Below the pieces are notes generated by a model. The model searched no databases. It was not told the DNA's origin and was given only the letters and a program-made list of their open reading frames with translations. DNA of 51,919 nt from an uncultured Pelagibacteraceae bacterium (GTDB lineage Bacteria > Pseudomonadota > Alphaproteobacteria > Pelagibacterales > Pelagibacteraceae), in the NCBI GenBank assembly GCA_902524235.1, contig CABZCF010000008.1, forward strand, positions 1 through 51,919. Reading direction: 5' to 3'. Position 1 is the first letter of the stretch, and every line of letters starts with the position of its first letter. Positions 42,654-51,429 of this stretch are shown here, in pieces. Both the position numbers and the translations under genes were made by a program.

Positions 42654-43382
42654 ATGAATTTTTCTTTAGAAATTGGTCCTAAGACAGATATAGATACAAT
42701 CCCAGCATTAAAAGATGTCTATATTACTTTTCTACCGGGTGGAGATCACAAAGAAACAGCTGAAAAAGCAGGAGAGTTGGTTAGAAAAGGATGTAATCCA
42801 ATACCCCATATACCAGCTAGATCAATTGAGAATAATAATCATCTAAAAGAGTATATTGATATGTGCAAGGACCTGGGTGTTAAACAGTGCCTAGTCATTG
42901 GGGGCAGTAGAGAACCCGTAGGCAAATTCGAGAGTTCAATTCAATTATTAGAGACAGGATATTTTGAAGGATTAAAAATAGGAATTGCTGGACATCCAGA
43001 GGGGAGTCCTGATATATCCGATTCAGAATTAGAAAAAGCTATGCAAGATAAAAAGCCTTATGCTGATTATATTGTTACACAATGGTTGTTAGATCCTCGG
43101 CCAATAATAGATTTTATTTCTAAGCAGTCAGTACCAGTTCATGTAGGAATTACTGGGCCACTAAAAATTACAAGTTTAATAAAATTTGCTAATATTGTTG
43201 GTGCAAAAAATTCCATAAACTTTCTTAAATCTAATTTTAGTAAGGCATTAGATTTAATGAGACCTAAGGACCCTAACGATATAATAGGAAAATTAAAAGA
43301 TCATACAGATCACTTTCATATTTATACTTTTGGAGGACTTAAAGAAACCAACAAATGGTTGATGGAGAATAATTATGTCTAA
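42654..43382 (+). CDS. Methylenetetrahydrofolate reductase-like protein
   Basis: A 242-aa TIM-barrel protein of the MTHFR/FAD-linked reductase superfamily. It begins NFSLEIGPKTDIDTIPALKD and VYITFLPGGDHKETAEKAGE. It has the typical IPHIPARSIENNNHLKEYID, CLVIGGSREPVGKF, GIAGHPEGSPD and DYIVTQWLLDPRPIIDFI segments. It is about 50 aa shorter than MetF. It would interconvert 5-methyl- and 5,10-methylene-THF. Its end overlaps the start of the DmdA/GcvT-like gene by 8 bases. That fits a role in oxidising the methyl-THF formed by that enzyme rather than making methionine. Confidence 0.85.
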   Translation: MNFSLEIGPKTDIDTIPALKDVYITFLPGGDHKETAEKAGELVRKGCNPIPHIPARSIENNNHLKEYIDMCKDLGVKQCLVIGGSREPVGKFESSIQLLETGYFEGLKIGIAGHPEGSPDISDSELEKAMQDKKPYADYIVTQWLLDPRPIIDFISKQSVPVHVGITGPLKITSLIKFANIVGAKNSINFLKSNFSKALDLMRPKDPNDIIGKLKDHTDHFHIYTFGGLKETNKWLMENNYV

Positions 43383-44733
43383 AGAGTTTGATTATAACAA
43401 AGTAAGACACATAACGTCAGTAGATCAGTCAGATAGAAAAGTACCATACAATTTAAGACAAAGCGGACCAACAAAAGTAGAAATGTTGATATCAACAAGG
43501 GTAAGAAAATCACCTTATTGGCATTTATCAATGCAAGCAGGTTGTTGGAGAGCAACAGTATATAATAGAATTTATCATCCAAGAGGATATGTAAAACCAG
43601 AGGACGGCGGTGCTATGGTTGAATATGATGCAATTAAAAATCACGTAACTATGTGGAACGTTGCTGTTGAAAGACAAATAAGAGTAAAAGGTCCAGAAGC
43701 AGAAAAATTTGTTGATTATGTAATTACTAGGGATGCTACTAAAATTTCTCCTATGAGAGCTAGATACGTAATTCTATGTAATGCGTATGGTGGTGTTTTG
43801 AATGATCCAATTTTATTAAGAATTTCTAAAGATGAGTTTTGGTTTAGTTTATCTGACAGTGATATATCTTTGTATTTACAAGGCGTTAATTGTGATGGAA
43901 GATTTAATTGTGAAATAGAAGAGATTGATGTATCTCCTGTTCAAATACAGGGTCCAAAGTCAAAGTTGTTAATGCAGGATTTATGTGGTGACCACGTAGA
44001 CTTTGATAATATGCCGTTTTATGGACTCGCTGAAGCAAAAGTTGGAGGAAGAAGTTGTGTTATCTCACAATCTGGTTTTTCTGGTGAGGCTGGCTACGAA
44101 ATTTATTTAAGGGAGTCTACACTATATGCTGAAGATATGTGGAATGCAGTTCTTGAAGCTGGAAAGAAACATAAACTGATGGTAATTGCACCTGCGCATC
44201 ATAGAAGAATACAAGCTGGAATCTTATCTTGGGGACAAGACATGGATTACCAGCACAATCCTTTTCAGTGTAATTTAGGATATCAAGTCTCTTTATCTGG
44301 TAAAGGTGAGTGGAATAAAAAATCAGACTATGTTGGTAAAAAGGTCCTAGAACAAATGAGAGATGAAATAAGAGATGGAAAAAAACCATACAAACTTCAA
44401 TTAGTTGGAATGGAACTAGGAGGAAAGCCAATAGAAGAATACGCACCAGATTTTTGGTTAGTATCTGGAGAAGGTGGAGGTGAACCAATAGGTTTTATTA
44501 CCTCACCTTGGTATCACCCAGAAAAAAAAACAAATATTGCAATGGGATATGTTCCTTATGATGGAACTTTAAATGCGAATGGCTTTCCTAAAGGAAAACC
44601 AGGATCAAAGTATAAAATTCATTTGCCAGAGAAATATTCCGAAAAACCAGGAGAGCCTGTCGATGCAGTAGTTGTCGATATACCTTTTACAGAGTCTTAT
44701 AATGCTAATACAAGAGAAGTAGTAAAAGGATAA
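43375..44733 (+). CDS. GcvT-family, DmdA-like tetrahydrofolate-dependent demethylase
   Basis: A 452-aa aminomethyltransferase-fold protein (GCV_T about 55-300, GCV_T_C about 340-440). The segments STRVRKSPYWHLSM, CWRATVYNRIYHPRGY, NHVTMWNVAVERQIRVKGPE, YGGVLNDPILLRISKDEFWF and SLSDSDISLYLQG follow the pattern of DMSP demethylase DmdA rather than the glycine-cleavage T protein. It is about 80 aa longer than DmdA. It likely transfers a methyl from an N- or S-methylated osmolyte to THF. Co-translation with the MTHFR-like gene and the osmolyte transporter upstream support this. The substrate (DMSP, betaine or another) is unresolved. Confidence 0.85.
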   Translation: MSKEFDYNKVRHITSVDQSDRKVPYNLRQSGPTKVEMLISTRVRKSPYWHLSMQAGCWRATVYNRIYHPRGYVKPEDGGAMVEYDAIKNHVTMWNVAVERQIRVKGPEAEKFVDYVITRDATKISPMRARYVILCNAYGGVLNDPILLRISKDEFWFSLSDSDISLYLQGVNCDGRFNCEIEEIDVSPVQIQGPKSKLLMQDLCGDHVDFDNMPFYGLAEAKVGGRSCVISQSGFSGEAGYEIYLRESTLYAEDMWNAVLEAGKKHKLMVIAPAHHRRIQAGILSWGQDMDYQHNPFQCNLGYQVSLSGKGEWNKKSDYVGKKVLEQMRDEIRDGKKPYKLQLVGMELGGKPIEEYAPDFWLVSGEGGGEPIGFITSPWYHPEKKTNIAMGYVPYDGTLNANGFPKGKPGSKYKIHLPEKYSEKPGEPVDAVVVDIPFTESYNANTREVVKG

Positions 44734-44744
44734 TTTATTTAAAA

Positions 44745-45290
44745 ATGCTAGCAGAGTTTTTAAATATTTTTTTTAAATCTTTAAAACTGGATAAATCTCT
44801 TTACAAAGATAACAAATATTTTGGTGAAGCTTCAATTTATTTTGCAGGATTAATAATGATACTTGATGGTGTTGCAGGTGCTGTAGCAGCAAATACAATA
44901 ATTAAAACTTCTATAGGTCTATCTGGATTAACAGCAATTTTAACATGGTTTCTCTGGTCAATATTTATTTTTGTGATTGGTGTAAAGATTTTTCCAGATA
45001 AAGATCAAAAAGTTCCCTTTAAAAAAATTTTGGTATCTGTCGGATACGCTCATTCACCAGGATTAATAAGGTTTTTTGCAGTTACACCTGAACTTGTTAT
45101 TCCTGTAATTTTTTTAACACAGTTTTGGATATTTGCCTCATTAATAATATCAACTAAACAAGTACTAAATATTAAATCAAACTTTAAATCTTTTGGAATT
45201 ATTTTCTTATCCTTTTTAATAATTGTGTTTTTATCTGTATCTTTTGTTATGAGTAGGATGAGTGCATTACCAGTGGGAAACTCTGTTTAG
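44745..45290 (+). CDS. YIP1-like integral membrane protein
   Basis: A 181-aa protein with about five transmembrane helices and a YIP1-family look. It has an N-terminal amphipathic part, a helix with IYFAGLIMILDGVAGAVAAN, then KILVSVGYAHSPGLIRFFAV and VIFLTQFWIFASLIISTKQV. Its biochemical role is unknown. It lies 11 bp after the DmdA-like gene on the same strand, so it belongs to the transporter-demethylase cassette by position. It ends overlapping the convergent 55-aa gene. Confidence 0.65.
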   Translation: MLAEFLNIFFKSLKLDKSLYKDNKYFGEASIYFAGLIMILDGVAGAVAANTIIKTSIGLSGLTAILTWFLWSIFIFVIGVKIFPDKDQKVPFKKILVSVGYAHSPGLIRFFAVTPELVIPVIFLTQFWIFASLIISTKQVLNIKSNFKSFGIIFLSFLIIVFLSVSFVMSRMSALPVGNSV

Positions 45291-45454
45291 ACTGGATATA
45301 TAGTTTTCGATATTCTGCATGACTCACAAACTTTAAAACCAGTAAGTATTAAATTTTGATAAACTGTTTCATTTTCTATGCTACAGTTTTCGCATATATT
45401 GTTTAATTCTTCATGTTTGTGATCTTTATCAAGATTATTTAATTTTTTTGTCAT
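45287..45454 (-). CDS. 55-aa four-cysteine (zinc-ribbon-like) protein
   Basis: A short open frame starting MTKKLNNLDKDHKHEELNNI. It has two CxxC pairs, CENC (21-24) and CESC (43-46), 18 residues apart, as in a zinc ribbon. It fills the gap between the membrane-protein gene and purE; its stop overlaps the convergent neighbour in TTAG. The CxxC spacing and tight fit argue for a real gene. The function is unknown; a rubredoxin-like or DksA-like zinc fold is possible. Confidence 0.65.
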   Translation of the reverse strand: MTKKLNNLDKDHKHEELNNICENCSIENETVYQNLILTGFKVCESCRISKTIYPV

Positions 45455-45500
45455 TATTTGTCTTATATAAATATATAATATTTACAAAAGCAAATAAATT

Positions 45501-45992
45501 ATGAAAAAAAATTCAAAAATAAATGTTTCAATAATTATGGGAAGTCAATCTGACTACTCAACTATGAAGTATGCTGAAAAAACTTTGAAGTCTCTAGGAA
45601 TAAAATTTGAAAAAAAAATAGTTTCAGCGCATAGAACTCCAAAAAGAATGTACGAATATTCATCAAATGTCGAAAAAAATAATATTAATGTTATTATTGC
45701 AGGTGCTGGTGGTTCAGCACATCTACCAGGAATGGTAGCATCTTTAACTAAAATACCTGTGATAGGTGTTCCTATTGAAAGTAAAAAATTAAAAGGCTTA
45801 GATAGTTTGCTCTCTATTGTCCAGATGCCGAAAGGAATTCCGGTTGCCACAGTTGCTATAGGTAAAGACGGAGCAATTAATGCCGCATTACTTGCTGCCT
45901 CCATTTTATCTAACTCAAGTTTGAAAATTGCGAAAAAACTTAATCATTGGCGATTAAAACAGTCTAGATCTGTTAAGAAAAAACCTTACTAA
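45501..45992 (+). CDS. purE: N5-carboxyaminoimidazole ribonucleotide mutase
   Basis: A 163-aa class I PurE that converts N5-CAIR to CAIR in purine synthesis. The substrate-binding [20 protein letters not shown] (11-30), the catalytic [13 protein letters not shown] and the [19 protein letters not shown] loop are all conserved. It is coupled to purK: the stop and the purK ATG overlap as TAATG. Confidence 0.97.
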   Translation: MKKNSKINVSIIMGSQSDYSTMKYAEKTLKSLGIKFEKKIVSAHRTPKRMYEYSSNVEKNNINVIIAGAGGSAHLPGMVASLTKIPVIGVPIESKKLKGLDSLLSIVQMPKGIPVATVAIGKDGAINAALLAASILSNSSLKIAKKLNHWRLKQSRSVKKKPY

Positions 45993-47038
45993 TGTATAAA
46001 CCCGTTCTAGGAATTATTGGTGGAGGTCAGCTTGGTAGCATGCTTTCTCAAGCTGCAAAAAAACTTGACATACGAACAGTAATTTATTGCGATGATCTTG
46101 ATGCTCCGGGTCAACACTTTGCAGATGAATTTATCTTTGGAAGATATGATGATAACAATAAATTGAGAGAATTTTGTTACAAGATAGATCTAATAACTTT
46201 TGAATTTGAAAATATACCATTCGAAACATTAGAAAATTTAAATAAAGAAAAAAAAGTAATTCCCTATCCTAAGATAAATAAAATTGTCCAAAATAGACTT
46301 TTTGAAAAAGATTTTATTAATAAGTGTGACTTGAGAACTACAAAATACGTTTATATAAAAAATTTAAAAGATTTAGAAGCAAGCGATAATTATTTTCCCG
46401 CTCTACTTAAAACATGTACATTGGGCTATGATGGAAAAGGTCAATTTAGAATAGAAAACTCAGATCAAATATCTAAACTAAACCTTGAATTCAATAAAGA
46501 ATATATTTTAGAAAAATTGGTAAATTTAAAAACTGAAATCTCAGTTGTGTTAACTAGATATGGTCACCAGAGATATTCAATTTATGATCCAATTGAAAAC
46601 AAACATGAAGAGCAAATATTGAAATATTCAGAGATACCTGCAAAAATTGATAATTCAATTTTAGAAAAATCTAAAGACTGGGCTAGTATATTGGCAGAGG
46701 AATTAGATTATATAGGCACAATGTGTGTTGAGTTTTTTGTAGATATAAATGATAACTTATACGTAAATGAAATAGCTCCAAGAGTTCATAATTCTGGGCA
46801 TTTAACGATTAATGCTTACAATGTAAGTCAATTTGAAAATCATATTCGTGCAGTATGCGGAATTGAAAAGATTGAACTTAAAAAAATTTGTGATGCAAAA
46901 ATGATAAATTTAATTGGTAATGATATTCATCTTTATAAGGGAAAAAAATTTAATGATAATGAATTTTTTTATGATTATTTAAAAAAAGAGGTCAAAGAAA
47001 AAAGGAAGATGGGTCATATAACTATAATAAAAAATTAA
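45992..47038 (+). CDS. purK: N5-carboxyaminoimidazole ribonucleotide synthase
   Basis: A 348-aa ATP-grasp enzyme that carboxylates AIR with bicarbonate and ATP. It begins LGIIGGGQLGSMLSQAAKKL. It has ITFEFENIPFETLENL, the ATP-grasp TCTLGYDGKGQFRI, and the metal-binding VEFFVDINDNLYVNEIAPRV followed by HNSGH. It follows purE with a TAATG overlap, the standard purEK order. The stop lies 1 bp from the convergent SRAP gene. Confidence 0.97.
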   Translation: MYKPVLGIIGGGQLGSMLSQAAKKLDIRTVIYCDDLDAPGQHFADEFIFGRYDDNNKLREFCYKIDLITFEFENIPFETLENLNKEKKVIPYPKINKIVQNRLFEKDFINKCDLRTTKYVYIKNLKDLEASDNYFPALLKTCTLGYDGKGQFRIENSDQISKLNLEFNKEYILEKLVNLKTEISVVLTRYGHQRYSIYDPIENKHEEQILKYSEIPAKIDNSILEKSKDWASILAEELDYIGTMCVEFFVDINDNLYVNEIAPRVHNSGHLTINAYNVSQFENHIRAVCGIEKIELKKICDAKMINLIGNDIHLYKGKKFNDNEFFYDYLKKEVKEKRKMGHITIIKN

Positions 47039-47039
47039 T

Positions 47040-47660
47040 TTAAACTTTTTGTATCAAAGATATATCATTGTTGTTGGGTTTATTAACATCTTTCGAAATT
47101 TCATAAAACTCTAAATTAGGTCTATTTATATCATTCAAAATATTGACTGCCTCTAACTCAATGTTTAAGTAAGATTTGATATCTTTCTCGTCAATAATTA
47201 CGGGTTGTCTTTCATGAATTTTAGAAATATTTATGTCAGATTTTTCTGTAATCAAACAAAACTGATCATCTTGATAAATACCAGCAAAAAATATCGTTTT
47301 TTTGTCTTTTCTAAAAAAAAAATGGGGTATTTTTATTTTATTTTCTCTCTTCCATTCATAAAAACCGTCAGCTACAACTACACATCTTTGTATCTTAATT
47401 AACTTTTTGAAAGAGATTTTCTCATTTATTGTCTCAATTCTTGCATTGATTAATGGTCTAAAATCTTTTTTTTTACCCCAAGATGGTATTATTCCCCATT
47501 TTAATAACTCGAGTGTGTTGCCGTTAATATATTTTTTTAAAACAGGTAAACTTTGCTGGGGATGAGCATTGTAATTTTCTGTATTATGTACATTTATAGC
47601 TTTTTTTACAATTTTTGCAGTTTTTGCAACAGGGTTTGTTACCACGTATCTTCCACACAT
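47040..47660 (-). CDS. SOS response-associated peptidase-family (SRAP/YedK-HMCES) protein
   Basis: A 206-aa SRAP-domain protein. The invariant catalytic Cys2 (MCGRY) is exposed after Met removal. The active-site residues Asn72 (INARIET), Glu102 (GFYEWK) and His149 (KIHERQPVI) are in place. These proteins form a stable thiazolidine crosslink with abasic sites in single-stranded DNA and shield them from cleavage. It is slightly shorter than E. coli YedK. No nearby gene links it to an SOS operon. Confidence 0.93.
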   Translation of the reverse strand: MCGRYVVTNPVAKTAKIVKKAINVHNTENYNAHPQQSLPVLKKYINGNTLELLKWGIIPSWGKKKDFRPLINARIETINEKISFKKLIKIQRCVVVADGFYEWKRENKIKIPHFFFRKDKKTIFFAGIYQDDQFCLITEKSDINISKIHERQPVIIDEKDIKSYLNIELEAVNILNDINRPNLEFYEISKDVNKPNNNDISLIQKV

Positions 47661-47706
47661 AATTTGTTGGTTTAAATTATTAATAGATTATATGATTTTA
47701 TAAAAT

Positions 47707-48162
47707 ATGAAATCAATAGAAAGCAATTTTGAGAATTCTGAGGTAAACAAATTATTACAGCATCACTTTACTGAATTGAGATCAGTTTCGCCTATAGGTA
47801 GTACTCATGTTCTAGATATTGAAGGTTTAAAAAGTGAAAGTATTAAATTTTGGAGTTTATGGGAAAATAATGAACTTATTGGCTGTGGTGCATTGAAATT
47901 ATTAGATAAAGATCATGGTGAATTTAAATCTATAAGAGTTTCTAATAAATTTAGACAGAAAGGATATGGTAAAAAAATAATTAGCTATCTTATATCTATG
48001 TCTGAAAAACTTGGTATTAAAAAATTGAGTGTAGAAACGGGTGCAGGAAATTTTTTTTTACCAGCGAGAAAACTCTTCCTAAATTATGGTTTTAAACCTT
48101 GTAAACCCTTTGCACATTATAAAGAGGACCCAAACTCGTGTTATTATGAATTAAAAATTTAA
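47707..48162 (+). CDS. GNAT-family N-acetyltransferase
   Basis: A 151-aa GNAT protein. Motif A for acetyl-CoA binding is visible as KSIRVSNKFRQKGYGKKIIS (about residues 77-96, the Q-K-G-Y-G-K loop), preceded by ELIGCGALKLLDKDHGEF and followed by LGIKKLSVETGAG and NYGFKPCKPFAHYKEDP. It is related to uncharacterised YafP/putative acetyltransferases. The substrate is unknown. It ends overlapping the convergent lipoprotein gene by 4 bp. Confidence 0.88.
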   Translation: MKSIESNFENSEVNKLLQHHFTELRSVSPIGSTHVLDIEGLKSESIKFWSLWENNELIGCGALKLLDKDHGEFKSIRVSNKFRQKGYGKKIISYLISMSEKLGIKKLSVETGAGNFFLPARKLFLNYGFKPCKPFAHYKEDPNSCYYELKI

Positions 48163-48467
48163 TTGATTAATTTTTTAGTTTTTTCAATATTTAATTCCAA
48201 AAGTATTTGTAAACTTTTTGTAAGCTCATCATCATCTCTTGATATATCTTTTTTTTGATTATCCTCGATTTTATTTATTAAGTATTCTGTAGTTTGCATA
48301 CCAGTCTCTTTTTCAACTGCTTTATTTGCGCCATAACTGAAACCGGCATGATAAAAATTACCGGTTGACACTAAGGTCATCGTGGGACCAATCATTGCAG
48401 TAGACTGCATACAATTATTTAAAAAAAATAATATTAATAACCCCAAAACTTTAAATTTTATTTTCAC
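48159..48467 (-). CDS. Small putative lipoprotein
   Basis: A 102-aa protein with a lipoprotein-type signal: a positive N-terminus, hydrophobic core LGLLILFFLN, and a lipobox-like L-N-N-C with Cys19. The mature part has a short glycine-containing segment (IGPTMTLVSTGNFYHAGFSY) and a charged helical tail. I do not recognise a family. It probably resides on the periplasmic face of a membrane. It lies on the same strand as the methyltransferase-like gene upstream, with a 64-bp gap. Confidence 0.7.
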   Translation of the reverse strand: MKIKFKVLGLLILFFLNNCMQSTAMIGPTMTLVSTGNFYHAGFSYGANKAVEKETGMQTTEYLINKIEDNQKKDISRDDDELTKSLQILLELNIEKTKKLIN

Positions 48468-48531
48468 AGCTAAATTTTACTAATTATTGAAATCAACTCA
48501 AGATGGAAAAATAAATAATACCTAAATTGGA

Positions 48532-49641
48532 CTATTTTCTCTGAATAACGAATAATTCATTGTTAAAGTATAGACCTTTATGTTTATTTACAATTTTTTG
48601 CACAATTTTTTGATAATTTTTTGATTTTTCAGCTTTAAATATTTGTTCATCTGTCATTTGATTTACGTAAACAGCTGCATTCCAAGCTGAAAAAATTACC
48701 GATGTTGCTATTCCTCCAGAAATTTCGTTGGGTAAAGCTCTTAACATATATTTAAATTTTTTAGATTTATGAAATTTAATTTCTTTCAATATCTCTCTAC
48801 TTAGATTTGACTTAAGATATCTTATAATAGCTGGATACAACGAAGGAAAAGGATTTTCTTTAGGCCAAACCTGTTTAACAATTTTATTTGCTGGATCACC
48901 ACCACAAGCATGCACTACAATTAGTTTTCCGTTTTTTTCTAATGATTTTATCATTGGCTCAATAACGAACTTAACTTTTTTTTCAGCTGTAACTCTAGAT
49001 CTGTAAGGTTGAGATGCGATAATTATATCATAATAATTTTTCCCATTATTTTTTTTCGGTATCACATCTTTAAGAACAAATTCTTGGTCTTTCCTATAAA
49101 TTACTATTACAGAAGGTTCTTTATACGTGGGATTTCCAGTTTTTGGATTTCTTTCGACTTGCCATTTTTTTGATAAAAATTCTTGATTGAGTTTTCTTAG
49201 CTGTGCAGAAAAATCTAATGAAGAGTTTCCAGTTAGTTTTACAACTTTCCAATTCATTTTTTTTTGTTTAAATCTGTTATTTGATTTTAAGTTTGTAGAC
49301 TCTACGTAATTTAAGTTTGAAATTACAAATACCGTATTTTTATGTTCAACAAATCTATCTGGCAGCTTCTCAAGCCCCAATCTTACATCTTCCATGCTAA
49401 TTTCTTTTGTGGAAACTAATAATGGTATATTGGGTAGTTTTTGATGACACTGTCTCATTACACTCATAAGTAGAGATCCATCACCCATACCAGCGTCAAA
49501 AATTTTTAATGCAGGGTGTTTAGGTTTCACACTTTGTATTATAGGTTTTAAGTTATCTGCAATTTTATTTTTTTCATTAGTTGTAGTAACAAATAATAAA
49601 TATTTTTGTCTATTATCAAAAAATCTAAAATTTTTTTTCAT
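48532..49641 (-). CDS. SAM-dependent methyltransferase-like protein, unknown
   Basis: A 369-aa protein. A Rossmann methyltransferase-like motif I occurs as ALKIFDAGMGDGSLLMSVMR (residues 44-63). Later blocks are YYDIIIASQPYRSRV and MIKSLEKNGKLIVVHACGGD, which resemble motifs IV-V. About 100 Lys-rich residues are inserted between them, and the C-terminal part (LPNEISGGIATSVIFSAWNA) is not a domain I know. The substrate is unknown. It is divergent from fhs, sharing a 99-bp intergenic region with a 10-bp inverted repeat. Confidence 0.6.
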   Translation of the reverse strand: MKKNFRFFDNRQKYLLFVTTTNEKNKIADNLKPIIQSVKPKHPALKIFDAGMGDGSLLMSVMRQCHQKLPNIPLLVSTKEISMEDVRLGLEKLPDRFVEHKNTVFVISNLNYVESTNLKSNNRFKQKKMNWKVVKLTGNSSLDFSAQLRKLNQEFLSKKWQVERNPKTGNPTYKEPSVIVIYRKDQEFVLKDVIPKKNNGKNYYDIIIASQPYRSRVTAEKKVKFVIEPMIKSLEKNGKLIVVHACGGDPANKIVKQVWPKENPFPSLYPAIIRYLKSNLSREILKEIKFHKSKKFKYMLRALPNEISGGIATSVIFSAWNAAVYVNQMTDEQIFKAEKSKNYQKIVQKIVNKHKGLYFNNELFVIQRK

Positions 49642-49702
49642 AAAAGAAAATTCCGCAAGAAATTAAAATATATAACTTAAATTAATTCTTTAAAAATGAA
49701 AG

Positions 49703-49730
49703 AATAAAGTATATTAAATAATACTTTATT
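49703..49730. promoter_or_regulatory. Inverted repeat upstream of fhs, candidate operator or leader hairpin
   Basis: Perfect 10-bp arms (AATAAAGTAT and ATACTTTATT) separated by 8 bp, ending 10 bp before the fhs ATG. The region is shared with the divergent methyltransferase-like gene 62 bp away. It could be a dimeric regulator site or a weak mRNA hairpin close to the ribosome-binding region. AT-rich background lowers significance. Confidence 0.4.
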
Positions 49731-49740
49731 TCATAGATAA

Positions 49741-51429
49741 ATGAGCAAATTTAAATCAGATATTGAAATTGCAAGAAAAGCAAAGTTAAAACCTATTAAA
49801 AAAATTTTATCAAAACTGAGAGTTCCAGATAATCCAGAAGCGTTTAGCCCAATGGGTAGACATATTGCCAAAATAAATTTTGAATATCTTAAAAAATTGA
49901 AAAATAAAAAAGAAGGTAAATTAATTTTAGTCACTGCTATTTCACCAACGCCAGCTGGCGAAGGAAAAACAACTACTTCTGTAGGTTTATCAGATGGCAT
50001 AAATAAAATTGGAAAAAAAAGTATAGTTTGTTTAAGAGAGCCTAGCTTAGGACCGTCGTTCGGAATGAAAGGAGGTGCGGCAGGAGGTGGTTATGCACAA
50101 GTAGTTCCAATGGAACAAATCAATCTTCATTTTACAGGAGATTTTCATGCAATAACTTCCGCACATAATTTATTATCTGCTCTTATAGATAATCATATTT
50201 ATTGGGGTAATAAATTAAATATTGATGAAAACCGTATTGTTTGGAAAAGAGTATTAGATATGAATGACAGAGCTTTACGATTTATAAATATTAATACAAA
50301 AGGTGTAGCCAAAAATTACTTAAGACAAGATGGTTTTGATATAACAGTGGCTTCTGAAGTTATGGCAATCTTTTGTTTAGCAAATGATTTGAAAGATTTA
50401 GAAAATAGAATTGGGAATATTACAATTGCATACAACAGGCGAAATAAGCCAATTTATGCAAAAGATTTAAATGCTCATGGACCTATGACCGTACTTTTAA
50501 AAGAGGCTCTTAGACCGAATGTAACTCAAACTCTAGAACATAACCCTGCTATAATTCACGGAGGTCCATTTGCAAATATTGCTCATGGTTGTAATTCTGT
50601 GATAGCTACTAAAACAGCTTTGAAGTTATCAGATTATGTAGTCACAGAAGCCGGTTTTGGGGCTGATTTAGGGGCTGAAAAATTTTTAAATATAAAATGT
50701 AGAAAATCAAAACTAGTTCCAAGCTGTGTTGTAATAGTTGCAACTGTCAGAGCTCTGAAGATGCATGGAGGATTAGAAAAAGATAATTTAAAAAAAGAAA
50801 ATATTCCTGCATTAAAGAAAGGTATAGTAAACCTTGATAGGCATATTTCTAATATAAAAAAATTTGGTTTAGAACCCATAGTTGCAATAAATCACTTTGT
50901 ATTAGATACAAACAATGAAATTAAAGAAATTAAAAAATTCTGTGATAATATTGGTGTTGAAGTTAGTGTCAGTTCTCACTGGGCCAATGGAGGCAAGGGA
51001 GCAACAGACTTGGCAAAAAAAGTTATTAAAATCTGTAAAAATTCAAATAAAAATAATTTTAAATATTTGTATACTGAAAAATTATCTCCTTGGAAAAAAA
51101 TAGAGAAAATAGCTAAAGAAATTTATGGTGCAAAAGCTGTAACTGCTCCTACTGAAGTAAAAAATGATTTAAGAAAGTTCGAATTAAATGGATACGGTAA
51201 TTTACCAGTTTGTATTGCAAAGACTCAATATAGTTTCTCCGTAGACCCCAAACTTAAAGGAGCACCAAAGAAACATGAAATACCTATAAGAGAGGTAAGA
51301 TTATCATCTGGGGCTAATTTTATTGTTGTTGTGTGCGGCTCAATAATGACTATGCCTGGATTACCAAGAGTTCCAGCTGCTGATAAAATTAAATTAAATA
51401 AAAGAGGTGAGACAGAGGGTTTATTTTAG
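49741..51429 (+). CDS. fhs: Formate-tetrahydrofolate ligase
   Basis: A 562-aa enzyme that forms 10-formyl-THF from formate, ATP and THF, or runs in reverse to release formate and ATP during C1 oxidation. The P-loop [20 protein letters not shown] (about 64-83), the diagnostic [20 protein letters not shown] and the [20 protein letters not shown] segment are present, and length is normal. It has no FolD fusion. It links to the THF-dependent demethylation enzymes in this window. It overlaps the convergent gshB by 4 bp. Confidence 0.97.
   Translation: MSKFKSDIEIARKAKLKPIKKILSKLRVPDNPEAFSPMGRHIAKINFEYLKKLKNKKEGKLILVTAISPTPAGEGKTTTSVGLSDGINKIGKKSIVCLREPSLGPSFGMKGGAAGGGYAQVVPMEQINLHFTGDFHAITSAHNLLSALIDNHIYWGNKLNIDENRIVWKRVLDMNDRALRFININTKGVAKNYLRQDGFDITVASEVMAIFCLANDLKDLENRIGNITIAYNRRNKPIYAKDLNAHGPMTVLLKEALRPNVTQTLEHNPAIIHGGPFANIAHGCNSVIATKTALKLSDYVVTEAGFGADLGAEKFLNIKCRKSKLVPSCVVIVATVRALKMHGGLEKDNLKKENIPALKKGIVNLDRHISNIKKFGLEPIVAINHFVLDTNNEIKEIKKFCDNIGVEVSVSSHWANGGKGATDLAKKVIKICKNSNKNNFKYLYTEKLSPWKKIEKIAKEIYGAKAVTAPTEVKNDLRKFELNGYGNLPVCIAKTQYSFSVDPKLKGAPKKHEIPIREVRLSSGANFIVVVCGSIMTMPGLPRVPAADKIKLNKRGETEGLF

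Noticed and set aside
43375..44733. Calling the gene dmdA outright
   Set aside because: Motifs resemble DmdA but the protein is longer and substrate residues cannot be verified without alignment; kept as DmdA-like.
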